Source: an uncultured Eubacteriales bacterium
GTDB taxonomy: Bacteria; Bacillota; Clostridia; Oscillospirales; Acutalibacteraceae
DNA: 64,000 bases
Reading direction: 5' to 3'
Assembly: GCA_900316455.1 (NCBI GenBank)
Contig: ONCX01000002.1
Span: 37,270 to 101,269 of the forward strand
The notes under the pieces were generated by a model, which worked only from the letters and a program-made list of their open reading frames with translations, was not told the DNA's origin and did not search any database. Made by a program: the position numbers and the translations under genes. Shown piece by piece: positions 35,591 through 42,949 of this stretch (its first letter is position 1; the number at the start of each line of letters is the position of its first letter).

Positions 35591-37357
35591 TTATCGCACA
35601 AACTTGATGTAATAGCTGTAGGCGTATCCTACGGAGCGGTTCTTCAGCCTTACCATGTACCAGTCGGGGTTTGTTGTGTCGAGTACAGTGAGATGTGTGC
35701 CCTTTGGCAGAACGTTGATAACTCTGTAGTTTAGACCGGGACCTGTACGGATATTAAGCGGCAGACGGCGCGTGTTGACATATGCCTCTCCGACCTCGTG
35801 CTGCTCTCTCTGGTTGAACGGATCGAGAACAGGCTGCTGCTTTGTAGGCTGGGTTGCAGTCGGCAGGGTTATTCTGGAAGTCGGCTCTGTGGCGGGTTCC
35901 GTTGTCGGCTCTGTGGTAGGCTCTGTAGTAGGCTCTGTAGTAGGTTTATTAGTGGTATTCTCTGTAGTGCTCTGAGTCTGACGCGGCTCTATCGGCTGCG
36001 CGTATGGAATAAGTCTGGACGGATCGTCGGGGGTGACATTGGAGCGTGTGCTTTCGGTAGTCTTATTTGTAGATGCAGACTGCCAGTCGTCATCCGAAGT
36101 AGTTGCTATTGTGGGTTCCGTTGTATCATCGTCCCAGAACGGGTCGGTTCCCTCTGTGGTTGTGGTGGAATCAATATCGCGTGTCGGTTCAGTGAATTCA
36201 GTCGGCTCAGTCAATTCAGTCGGCTTGGTTGGTTCGGTGGGTTCGGTTGACGAGGCGCCGGTGCTGTCCGTGTCCGTCGTGAGGGTGGTTCCGCTTGTGG
36301 TATCGTCGTCAGGGAATGTATCAATGGTTAATTTCGTTCCTTCAGTGGCGACGGTTGTGAGCGTGTCGCTGGGATCCGTTGTGGAACGTGTGGGATAATG
36401 ATATACAATATCAGAGTCAGACACGTTGTAATCCTCGTCCTTTTCAAAAACGAGCTTAGGTGCGCGGAAGTAATATTTCAGCTCTGAATTTATCATAAGG
36501 ATTTTTATTTTCTTGCCGTTTATTACCTTTTCCACGTAGTCCTCGGACATGACGATCGAAACGGAAGCCGTCTGTCCGTCGTCGGACAGGGTAACCTCTT
36601 CGCGTCCGTCAAGCACGGGCTTGAGTGAGGTGTATCCGGATATGCTGAAAATATACCCGCGGAACAGTCTTTCAAATGATTCCTCAACGCTGCCGTAGGG
36701 TTGATATGGTTTAAGCACTGTCGGAGCGGAGGGACTGCCCACCGCAAATACAGCCTGCTGTTCGCTTGTAGAGGTCATAAGCTGGCTATCGGATACTATA
36801 TCGCTTGAGCTGACGTATATCATTCCTTCAGGAATGGTTACTCCGCAAGCGGCAAGCTCCTTGTTGATAAGGGCGAGCGACTTGTCGTTGAGATTCAGAC
36901 TGCTGCTGTAGACAAATTTAACGGTGGAAATGCCGCCGCCTTCCTTCGGAGTGCGGGCTGTGCCGACAAACAGAACGCCGCCGTCGGTTTCCACGTTTTC
37001 AAATCCGCCTGCAGTGTTGACTGTTGACGCCTGACTGTAAGACTGGCTTTCCTGCGTAGTCGCTTCTGTAGCCTGCGTGGTCGATTCTGTAGCCTGTGTG
37101 GTCGATTCCGTAGCCTGTGTGGTCGATTCCGTAGCCTGCGTTGTCGATTCCGTAGCCTGCATTGTCGATTCCGTAGCCTGCGTTGTCGCTTCGGTGGTTT
37201 GTGAAGCCGGCTCGTTTTCAGGAACAAGCAATTCCGATGACGGATCGCTGTCTTCCGACGCCGCGCAGACGTACGGCACAAATGACGCAGCAAGGCATAT
37301 GGATATAAGCAGCGCGGTTATTTTTTTTACGATGGAACAATGAAATGATGTGTTCAA
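35591..37357 (-). CDS. secreted SH3-domain protein with Thr-rich repeats
   Basis: 588 residues. The signal peptide is about 1-32. A 7-residue TQATEST repeat follows (about seven copies), then a globular domain (about 120-320, no known family), a second low-complexity stretch with TEPT and Asp/Thr repeats (about 330-500), and a C-terminal bacterial SH3 domain (LNIRTGPGLNYRVINVLPKG) expected to bind wall peptide. I start at TTG 37357, exactly 7 nt after AAAGGAGA. No anchor is visible other than SH3 binding. The repeats are encoded by tandem DNA repeats and may vary in number. Confidence 0.85.
   Translation of the reverse strand: MNTSFHCSIVKKITALLISICLAASFVPYVCAASEDSDPSSELLVPENEPASQTTEATTQATESTMQATESTTQATESTTQATESTTQATESTTQATEATTQESQSYSQASTVNTAGGFENVETDGGVLFVGTARTPKEGGGISTVKFVYSSSLNLNDKSLALINKELAACGVTIPEGMIYVSSSDIVSDSQLMTSTSEQQAVFAVGSPSAPTVLKPYQPYGSVEESFERLFRGYIFSISGYTSLKPVLDGREEVTLSDDGQTASVSIVMSEDYVEKVINGKKIKILMINSELKYYFRAPKLVFEKDEDYNVSDSDIVYHYPTRSTTDPSDTLTTVATEGTKLTIDTFPDDDTTSGTTLTTDTDSTGASSTEPTEPTKPTELTEPTEFTEPTRDIDSTTTTEGTDPFWDDDTTEPTIATTSDDDWQSASTNKTTESTRSNVTPDDPSRLIPYAQPIEPRQTQSTTENTTNKPTTEPTTEPTTEPTTEPATEPTSRITLPTATQPTKQQPVLDPFNQREQHEVGEAYVNTRRLPLNIRTGPGLNYRVINVLPKGTHLTVLDTTNPDWYMVRLKNRSVGYAYSYYIKFVR
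37059..37184. repeat. 21-bp tandem repeat inside the SH3-domain gene
   Basis: Six consecutive 21-bp units close to GTCGATTCCGTAGCCTGCGTG, plus a partial seventh, encode the TQATEST repeat on the minus strand. Units differ at only a few positions. Confidence 0.85.
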
Positions 37358-37655
37358 ATTGAAGTCTCCTTTCAGAAAGCATCGTAGCATGATAAATTTA
37401 GTCACATGAATTATTTATGAGTGTTTCATAATTAATTCAACGTATTTTAGCGTTTAAATATACATATTAATTATAGCAATAACTCATATGAAAATCCAGT
37501 AAAAAAATAAATAATTTTTTTAAATATTTTTAACAATTATTACGACAGGAATTTTCAATTGTGAAAATATGCGTTAAATACAATGTGAATAAAATGTAAA
37601 AATAAACAAAGCAACTAAAATATGAAAAATACCGCTTTTTTTTTTTTGAAATGCG

Positions 37656-37664
37656 TGTTATAAT
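37656..37664 (+). promoter_or_regulatory. extended -10 promoter of murA
   Basis: TGTTATAAT, a TG-n-TATAAT element, 35 nt before the TTG start. The -35 position is a T run. The remaining spacer 37358-37698 is extremely AT-rich, must also carry the divergent SH3-gene promoter, and shows no ORF. Confidence 0.65.
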
Positions 37665-37698
37665 TACTTTGTTCTGATTTTGAATTGGAGGTATATCC

Positions 37699-38985
37699 TT
37701 GGATATTTTTGTTGTTCAGGGCGGTAAAAGGCTGACAGGCTCGATAACCGTTGGCGGAGCAAAGAATGCCGCGGTTGCCATTATTCCCGCCGCCATACTG
37801 TCGGGTGATATATGCAGAATAGAAAACCTCCCCACGATAAGCGACGTGGAAGTTATATCAAAAATCCTTGTCCAGCTCGGAGCAAGGGTTAACAGGATCA
37901 GCAGTTCTGTTATAGAGATAGATTCGAGAGAACTAAGCTGTTCGCAGGTGAGTCAGGAGCTTGCCAGGAATATGCGCGCTTCTTACTACATGCTCGGCGC
38001 TTTGCTTGGCAGATTCGGTCTTGCAAGGGTTCCTATGCCAGGCGGCTGTTACTTTGGAGTCAGACCTATCGACCAGCATCTCAAGGGATTTGAAGCGTTG
38101 GGGGCAAAGACGGGTCTCCGCGACGGCATAATTACGCTTACGGCAAAGGATGGACTTAAAGGCGCGTGCATACCGCTCGACGTGGTGTCTGTGGGCGCGA
38201 CTATCAATATAATGCTTGCCGCCGTAAGAGCCAAGGGACTCACAATCATCGAGCACGCGGCAAAGGAACCGCATATCGTCGATCTTGCCAATTTCCTCAA
38301 TTCCATGGGAGCGGACGTCAGGGGCGCGGGTACAGACGTGATAAAAATTCGCGGCGTGAGCAAAATGCACGGGGCTACATATTCGATAATTCCGGATCAG
38401 ATTGAAGCCGGTACTTATATGATAGCCGCGGCGGCTACCGGCGGAGACATCACAATTAAGAACGTGACTCCAAAGCATATGGAGAGCATTTCCAAGAAGC
38501 TGATGGAGATGGGCGTGGAGATATACGAATATGACGATTCCATGCGTATCACACGTTCAGGACCTCTTAAAGCGTGCAACGTCACAACCATGCCTCATCC
38601 GGGATTCCCCACCGATATGCAGCCGCAGATGGCGGTGGCTATGTCCATTGCAAACGGCGTAAGCTCGATTACCGAGGGCGTGTGGGAGAACCGCTTCCAG
38701 TACGTCGAGGAGCTTAAAAAGCTGGGCGTTAACGCCGAGGTGCAGGGAAGAGTCGCCAAATTCACCGGCGTGGAAAAGCTTGTCGGAAATCACGTAAAGG
38801 CTACTGACCTCCGCGGCGGCGCGGCAATGGTAATAGCGGCTCTTATTGCCGAGGGCGAGACATATATCCGCGAAATATACCACATCGAGCGCGGCTATGA
38901 GCAGCTTATCGACAAGCTTGTGGGCGTTGGCGCGGTGATAGACCGCAAGACCGTTCCGGACGATTTTTATGATGACAAAAAGTAA
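37699..38985 (+). CDS. murA: UDP-N-acetylglucosamine 1-carboxyvinyltransferase
   Basis: MurA transfers enolpyruvate from PEP to UDP-GlcNAc, the first committed step of peptidoglycan synthesis in the cytosol. Landmarks are GGAKNAAV (Lys22-Asn23 substrate site), PMPGGCYFGVRPID with the active-site Cys117 (PEP addition, fosfomycin target), and the C-terminal DLRGGAAMVIAAL and RGYEQLIDKL. The 428-residue length is standard. Start TTG 37699 lies 7 nt after GGAGG. Many Firmicutes have two MurA paralogues; which this is cannot be told here. The YycJ-like gene is 163 nt downstream on the same strand. Confidence 0.95.
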   Translation: MDIFVVQGGKRLTGSITVGGAKNAAVAIIPAAILSGDICRIENLPTISDVEVISKILVQLGARVNRISSSVIEIDSRELSCSQVSQELARNMRASYYMLGALLGRFGLARVPMPGGCYFGVRPIDQHLKGFEALGAKTGLRDGIITLTAKDGLKGACIPLDVVSVGATINIMLAAVRAKGLTIIEHAAKEPHIVDLANFLNSMGADVRGAGTDVIKIRGVSKMHGATYSIIPDQIEAGTYMIAAAATGGDITIKNVTPKHMESISKKLMEMGVEIYEYDDSMRITRSGPLKACNVTTMPHPGFPTDMQPQMAVAMSIANGVSSITEGVWENRFQYVEELKKLGVNAEVQGRVAKFTGVEKLVGNHVKATDLRGGAAMVIAALIAEGETYIREIYHIERGYEQLIDKLVGVGAVIDRKTVPDDFYDDKK

Positions 38986-39148
38986 AAATATAAACGGCTG
39001 CGCCTGCGGCGGAAAATAATTTTTAATTTTTTAATTTAATAAAATAATGACCGTCTCCGATTGTTTACCAGAAAAAAGCCGGAAGGCGGTTTTTATTTGC
39101 GGGAGTCTGTACGGCATGCGACTGACAGGCTGAGAGGAAGTTCTGATA

Positions 39149-39934
39149 TTGGCAAGATTCTGTTCATTATACAGCGGCAGCAGCGGCAACTGCGTTGCGG
39201 TGGGCTGCGGCGGCAAATACATACTGATAGACGCGGGGCGCACAGCGAAAAAAATACGTGAAAGACTCCGTGAAGAGGATATAGATACCTGTGATATAGA
39301 GGGAATATTTATCACACATGAGCACATAGATCACATAGCCGGAGTACGTGTGCTTGCGTCGGCGCTTAAAGTGCCGGTTTACTCAACCGAGGGTACGGCG
39401 GAATTTCTTCAGGAGAACGGACACGCGAGGAACGTCGATCTGCGGCTCATGCCTCAGGGACAGGTTGACATGGGCGATATGGGCGTGAGCTGCTTTGCCA
39501 CGTCTCACGACGCGGCGGAAAGCTGCGGATTCAGAATAGAATGCGGAGACGGACGGAGCATTTCAATTGCAACCGATACGGGTGTTGTCACTCCTGAAAT
39601 TCACTCCGCAATCGAGGGCAGCGATCTTGTTTATCTCGAATCGAATCACGACATACCTATGCTGTACGCGGGGGGATATCCCTACCCGCTCAAAAAGAGA
39701 ATTGCCTCTGACAGGGGACATCTCAGCAACGAGGCATGCTCCGCGGAGCTTCCTCCGCTTGCCAGAGCCGGAACGACAAGATTTGTGCTCGGACATCTCA
39801 GCGCTGAGAACAATATGCCGATTCTCGCAAGGCAAACCGCGGTTCAGGAGCTTGGCAAATCAGGAATACGTGAGGGCGCGGACTACCTTTTAGCTGTTGC
39901 CGGTATAAACGGGCTGAGGTCGATGGTCTTTTAA
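39149..39934 (+). CDS. YycJ/WalJ-like metallo-beta-lactamase-fold hydrolase
   Basis: 261 residues starting with SLYSGSSGNCVAV, the YycJ/WalJ N-terminal signature, then ILIDAGRTAKKI. The metal site is ITHEHIDHIAG (HxHxDH), followed by TSHDAAESCGF, ATDTGVVTPEI, and SNHD and GHLS in the C-terminal part. WalJ is linked to cell-wall and replication coordination in Firmicutes, with 5'-3' exonuclease activity reported for relatives. Here it is not beside walRK but 163 nt after murA. The TTG start follows GAGAGGAAG by 8 nt. Confidence 0.88.
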   Translation: MARFCSLYSGSSGNCVAVGCGGKYILIDAGRTAKKIRERLREEDIDTCDIEGIFITHEHIDHIAGVRVLASALKVPVYSTEGTAEFLQENGHARNVDLRLMPQGQVDMGDMGVSCFATSHDAAESCGFRIECGDGRSISIATDTGVVTPEIHSAIEGSDLVYLESNHDIPMLYAGGYPYPLKKRIASDRGHLSNEACSAELPPLARAGTTRFVLGHLSAENNMPILARQTAVQELGKSGIREGADYLLAVAGINGLRSMVF

Positions 39935-40067
39935 TTTTGTGAATTGTTTATTGACAATATATTAATAAAATGTAAAACAATGCGAAAAATAAAAAATCCC
40001 CCTGCGTAAGGTATTGCTTGTAACGCTGCGTAATACGCTATTCTTAGAGTCGAAGGAGGTGAGGGCT

Positions 40068-40820
40068 ATGTCAAAATACACGACAGGAGAGATCGCAAAG
40101 CTCTGCGGCGTGACGGTCAGGACGGTGCAGTATTACGATACACGCGGCATTCTTATTCCCACGGAGCTGTCTGAGGGCGGCAGGCGGCTTTATTCGGAAA
40201 ACGACCTAAAGCGCATGAAGATCATATGCTTTCTGAGAGATCTCGGACTCCCGATAGATTCCATCTCAAAGATGCTTGCCGAGGACGATCCGGAAAGCGT
40301 AATATCACTTCTTCTGGAGCAGCAGGAGAATCTGCTGAGGGAGGAAATCGGTGAGCGTAAGCAGAAGCTGGATAAGTTAGAATCGCTCAGGCGTGATCTG
40401 AAGGACGTGGAAAAGATTTCTTTTGAATCTATCGGTGACATAGCGTACACAATGTCAAACAGGAAGAAGCTAAGGAAGATCCATATTACGATGCTTATTG
40501 TCGCCATTCCTTTTAGCGTTTTAGAGTGGACAGCCATCATTCTTTGGATAATGAAGGGCTGGTGGTGGCTGTTTGTGATACAGGCGGTTATTTCTCTGCC
40601 GGCAATCGCGGCGCTCTCAAAGTATTATTACGATAAGGTCGCCTATATCTGTCCTAAGTGCCACACGGTTTTCATTCCAACGTATAGAGAAATGATGTTT
40701 GCAAGACACACGCCCTCCACCCGCAGATTGACCTGCACTTCATGTGGTCATCACGGCTTCTGCGTGGAGGTGGCGAAGGAAGAGGACAATCCACGGTCAG
40801 ACTGCCGTAAAGCAGATTAA
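40068..40820 (+). CDS. membrane-bound MerR-family regulator with C-terminal zinc ribbon
   Basis: 250 residues. The MerR winged-helix domain (2-70: YTTGEIAKLCGVTVRTVQYYD, GGRRLY) precedes a dimerising coiled coil (about 80-118). Unusually, two membrane helices follow (about 140-161 and 165-184), then a cytoplasmic zinc ribbon (CPKC ... CTSC, 195-226). It probably senses envelope stress or a compound in the membrane and controls the adjacent transporter genes. ATG 40068 is preceded by a textbook AAGGAGGTGA. Upstream are a TTGACA box (39951) and a repeated CTGCGTAA (40002 and 40026) that could be an operator. The next gene starts 21 nt downstream. Confidence 0.85.
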   Translation: MSKYTTGEIAKLCGVTVRTVQYYDTRGILIPTELSEGGRRLYSENDLKRMKIICFLRDLGLPIDSISKMLAEDDPESVISLLLEQQENLLREEIGERKQKLDKLESLRRDLKDVEKISFESIGDIAYTMSNRKKLRKIHITMLIVAIPFSVLEWTAIILWIMKGWWWLFVIQAVISLPAIAALSKYYYDKVAYICPKCHTVFIPTYREMMFARHTPSTRRLTCTSCGHHGFCVEVAKEEDNPRSDCRKAD

Positions 40821-40841
40821 ACGAATTAAGGAGGTTTTGCA

Positions 40842-41057
40842 ATGAACGTCGATTTAGAAGTATTGAAGGAATATCTACCGCTGCTGCTGCCGCTTGTCGT
40901 AGCGGAGCTTGCGCTTTTCGTCTGGGCGCTGGTGCATGTGCTGACCCACAAGTCCTACAAGCACGGCAATCGTATTCTGTGGCTGGTCGTCATTATTCTG
41001 ATGATGAATTTCGTGGGACCGATTCTCTACTTCATCTTAGGAAAAGAGGAAGCCTGA
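40842..41057 (+). CDS. small PLDc_N-type membrane protein (71 aa)
   Basis: Two hydrophobic helices (LPLLLPLVVAELALFVWALVHVL and ILWLVVIILMMNFVGPILYFIL) separated by a basic loop HKSYKHGN, the pattern of 'phospholipase D N-terminal' small membrane proteins such as Bacillus YxlE, which accompany ABC-2 transporters. The ATG follows AAGGAGGTTTTGCA. It lies between the MerR regulator and the ABC ATPase, so it is probably an accessory or immunity component of that transporter. Confidence 0.82.
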   Translation: MNVDLEVLKEYLPLLLPLVVAELALFVWALVHVLTHKSYKHGNRILWLVVIILMMNFVGPILYFILGKEEA

Positions 41058-41060
41058 CGG

Positions 41061-41963
41061 ATGGGAAATATACTTGATATTACAGGTCTTTGCAAGCGCT
41101 TCGGCAGCAAACAGGTATTGAACGGCGTGACCCTTTCAGTGCCGGAAAGCTGCGTGTTCGGCTTTGTCGGGCGCAACGGCGCTGGTAAGACTACCACCAT
41201 GAAGTCGATAATCGGACTTCTGAAACCCGACGACGGCGAAATAACAATATGCGGAGAAAGGGTGACATACGGGGGCGCAAGGACAAGCCGCTTCACAGGA
41301 TATCTGCCGGACGTTCCGGAATTTTACGGCTACATGACCGCCAGAGAATATCTTTCAATGTGCGGTAAAATTGCGGAAATGAAGCCGTCGGAGATAAAAA
41401 CGCGCTCTGACGAGCTTCTCGAACTGGTCGGTCTCTCCGGTGAAAAGCACCGTATCAAGGGATATTCACGCGGTATGAAGCAGCGTCTCGGCATAGCTCA
41501 GGCGCTTATTAACCGTCCGAAGCTGCTTATATGCGACGAGCCGACCTCCGCCCTCGATCCCGTGGGGCGCAGGGAAATACTCGACATACTCAAGGACGCG
41601 GGAAAGCAGACGTCTGTGTTTTTTTCCACTCACATTCTCTCGGATGTTGAAAGAATATGCGACCGCGTAGCCTTTTTGGAAGGCGGTAAAGTCGCTCTTT
41701 GCGGCGATATTGAGGAAATCAGGAGGAAGCGCTCCGATACCGCCGTCGAGGTGCTTCCGGAAAATCCTGCCGACGCCGCGTTGTTAATTGAGCGTTTTCC
41801 GGCGGGAGAGCTTTGCGATGGCTGCTTTGTGCTGAAAAACGCCTCCGGAATAGACGCGGAAGAGCTTATGAGATTCATTCTGGAAAAGCGGATTTCCATA
41901 ATCCGCTTTGAACGCAGGGAACCGGATCTTGAAAACATGTTCATGGAGGTGGTAGGAGAATGA
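41061..41963 (+). CDS. ABC-2 transporter ATP-binding protein
   Basis: A 300-residue ATPase with Walker A (GRNGAGKTT), the Q-loop region, a YSRGMKQRL signature (in place of LSGGQ), Walker B (LLICDEPTSALD) and the STHIL switch His. The C-terminal ~75 residues are the extension of YxlF/drug- and bacteriocin-export ATPases. ATG 41061 is 3 nt after the small membrane protein stop. It overlaps the permease gene by four bases, so they form one complex. The substrate cannot be read. Confidence 0.92.
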   Translation: MGNILDITGLCKRFGSKQVLNGVTLSVPESCVFGFVGRNGAGKTTTMKSIIGLLKPDDGEITICGERVTYGGARTSRFTGYLPDVPEFYGYMTAREYLSMCGKIAEMKPSEIKTRSDELLELVGLSGEKHRIKGYSRGMKQRLGIAQALINRPKLLICDEPTSALDPVGRREILDILKDAGKQTSVFFSTHILSDVERICDRVAFLEGGKVALCGDIEEIRRKRSDTAVEVLPENPADAALLIERFPAGELCDGCFVLKNASGIDAEELMRFILEKRISIIRFERREPDLENMFMEVVGE

Positions 41964-42742
41964 GATTTTTACGTAATCTTATCACATTCACGGGCAAGGA
42001 ATTAATGGAGCTTTGCCGCAGCGGCCGGCTGCTGATTTTCGTCATAGTATTCGTTGCCCTTGGCGTAATGAATCCGGCGACCGCGAAGCTCACGCCGTGG
42101 CTTCTGGAAACAATGGCTGATTCGCTGGAGGCTTCGGGAGTCAGCGTTAACGGCTATACGGTGACGGCAATGGATTCATGGACGCAGTTTTTCAAGAATA
42201 TGCCGTCCATAGGTCTGCTTTTTACCGTCGTGATGTCCGGAGGGTTCTTCACCTCGGAATATTCCAGGGGTACGCTTATCCCGCTCCTTGCCAAGGGGCT
42301 TTCGCGCAACGCTGTCACAGCCGCCAAGACATTTACCTTGCTGCTTGTGTGGAGCGCGGGATATTGGCTCAGTTACGGGATCACATACGCCTACACCGAC
42401 TTTTACTGGGATAATTCCACAGTCAAGAATTACGCTTTCGCGGCTTTTGCGCTGTGGCTCTTCGGAGTGACGCTGCTCTGCTGCGTGGTGTTCTTCTCGT
42501 CGTTTGCGAACTCGGCGGTGCAGGTGCTTTCAGGCGTGGGCGTTGTGTATATCGTGATGAGCCTTCTCGGAATGGTTGGCACGATAAGCGATTATCTGCC
42601 GTCATACCTCATGCAGAGCGGCGAGCTGCTGACAGGACAGGCAAGTCCTGAGGATTACTTTACAGCGGTTTGGATTGCGGCAGGCGCGTCAGCCGTTCTG
42701 CTTGCCGCGCAGATTCCGATTGTCGCAAAAAGACGCGTCTGA
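41960..42742 (+). CDS. ABC-2 transporter permease
   Basis: A 260-residue permease with six membrane helices, including the ABC-2 motif region GGFFTSEYSRGTLIPLLAKGLSR on the cytosolic side. Its start overlaps the ATPase stop (ATGA). Together with the ATPase and the PLDc_N-type protein it matches the YxlE-F-G arrangement of Bacillus, although here the regulator is MerR-like rather than a sigma factor. A terminator follows 36 nt downstream. Confidence 0.88.
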   Translation: MRFLRNLITFTGKELMELCRSGRLLIFVIVFVALGVMNPATAKLTPWLLETMADSLEASGVSVNGYTVTAMDSWTQFFKNMPSIGLLFTVVMSGGFFTSEYSRGTLIPLLAKGLSRNAVTAAKTFTLLLVWSAGYWLSYGITYAYTDFYWDNSTVKNYAFAAFALWLFGVTLLCCVVFFSSFANSAVQVLSGVGVVYIVMSLLGMVGTISDYLPSYLMQSGELLTGQASPEDYFTAVWIAAGASAVLLAAQIPIVAKRRV

Positions 42743-42777
42743 TATGGATAATTGAATTAAGCGGTTTATATATGGGT

Positions 42778-42818
42778 AACGGGACTTGCTGTTATTTAAA
42801 AAGTAAGTCCTGTTTTTT
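42778..42818 (+). terminator. terminator of the ABC transporter operon
   Basis: ACGGGACTT pairs with AAGTCCTGT, followed by seven T. Confidence 0.8.
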
Positions 42819-42840
42819 TATTATATTTAACAAAATCCGG

Positions 42841-42869
42841 TTGCATTTGCATAATTCCGGTGGTATAAT
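42841..42869 (+). promoter_or_regulatory. promoter of ppk1
   Basis: TTGCAT, a 17-nt spacer and TATAAT, with TGG directly before the -10 box (extended -10). The start codon is 80 nt downstream. Confidence 0.75.
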
Positions 42870-42949
42870 TATCAATATATGCAATATAATCAATTAGATT
42901 AAAATATTCTGCAATCAATTTTACCCATTCAGAAGGAGCTGCTTTTTTT

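Noticed and set aside
37059-37184. CRISPR array
   Set aside because: The 21-bp repeats are contiguous, without spacers, and encode TQATEST inside a protein.
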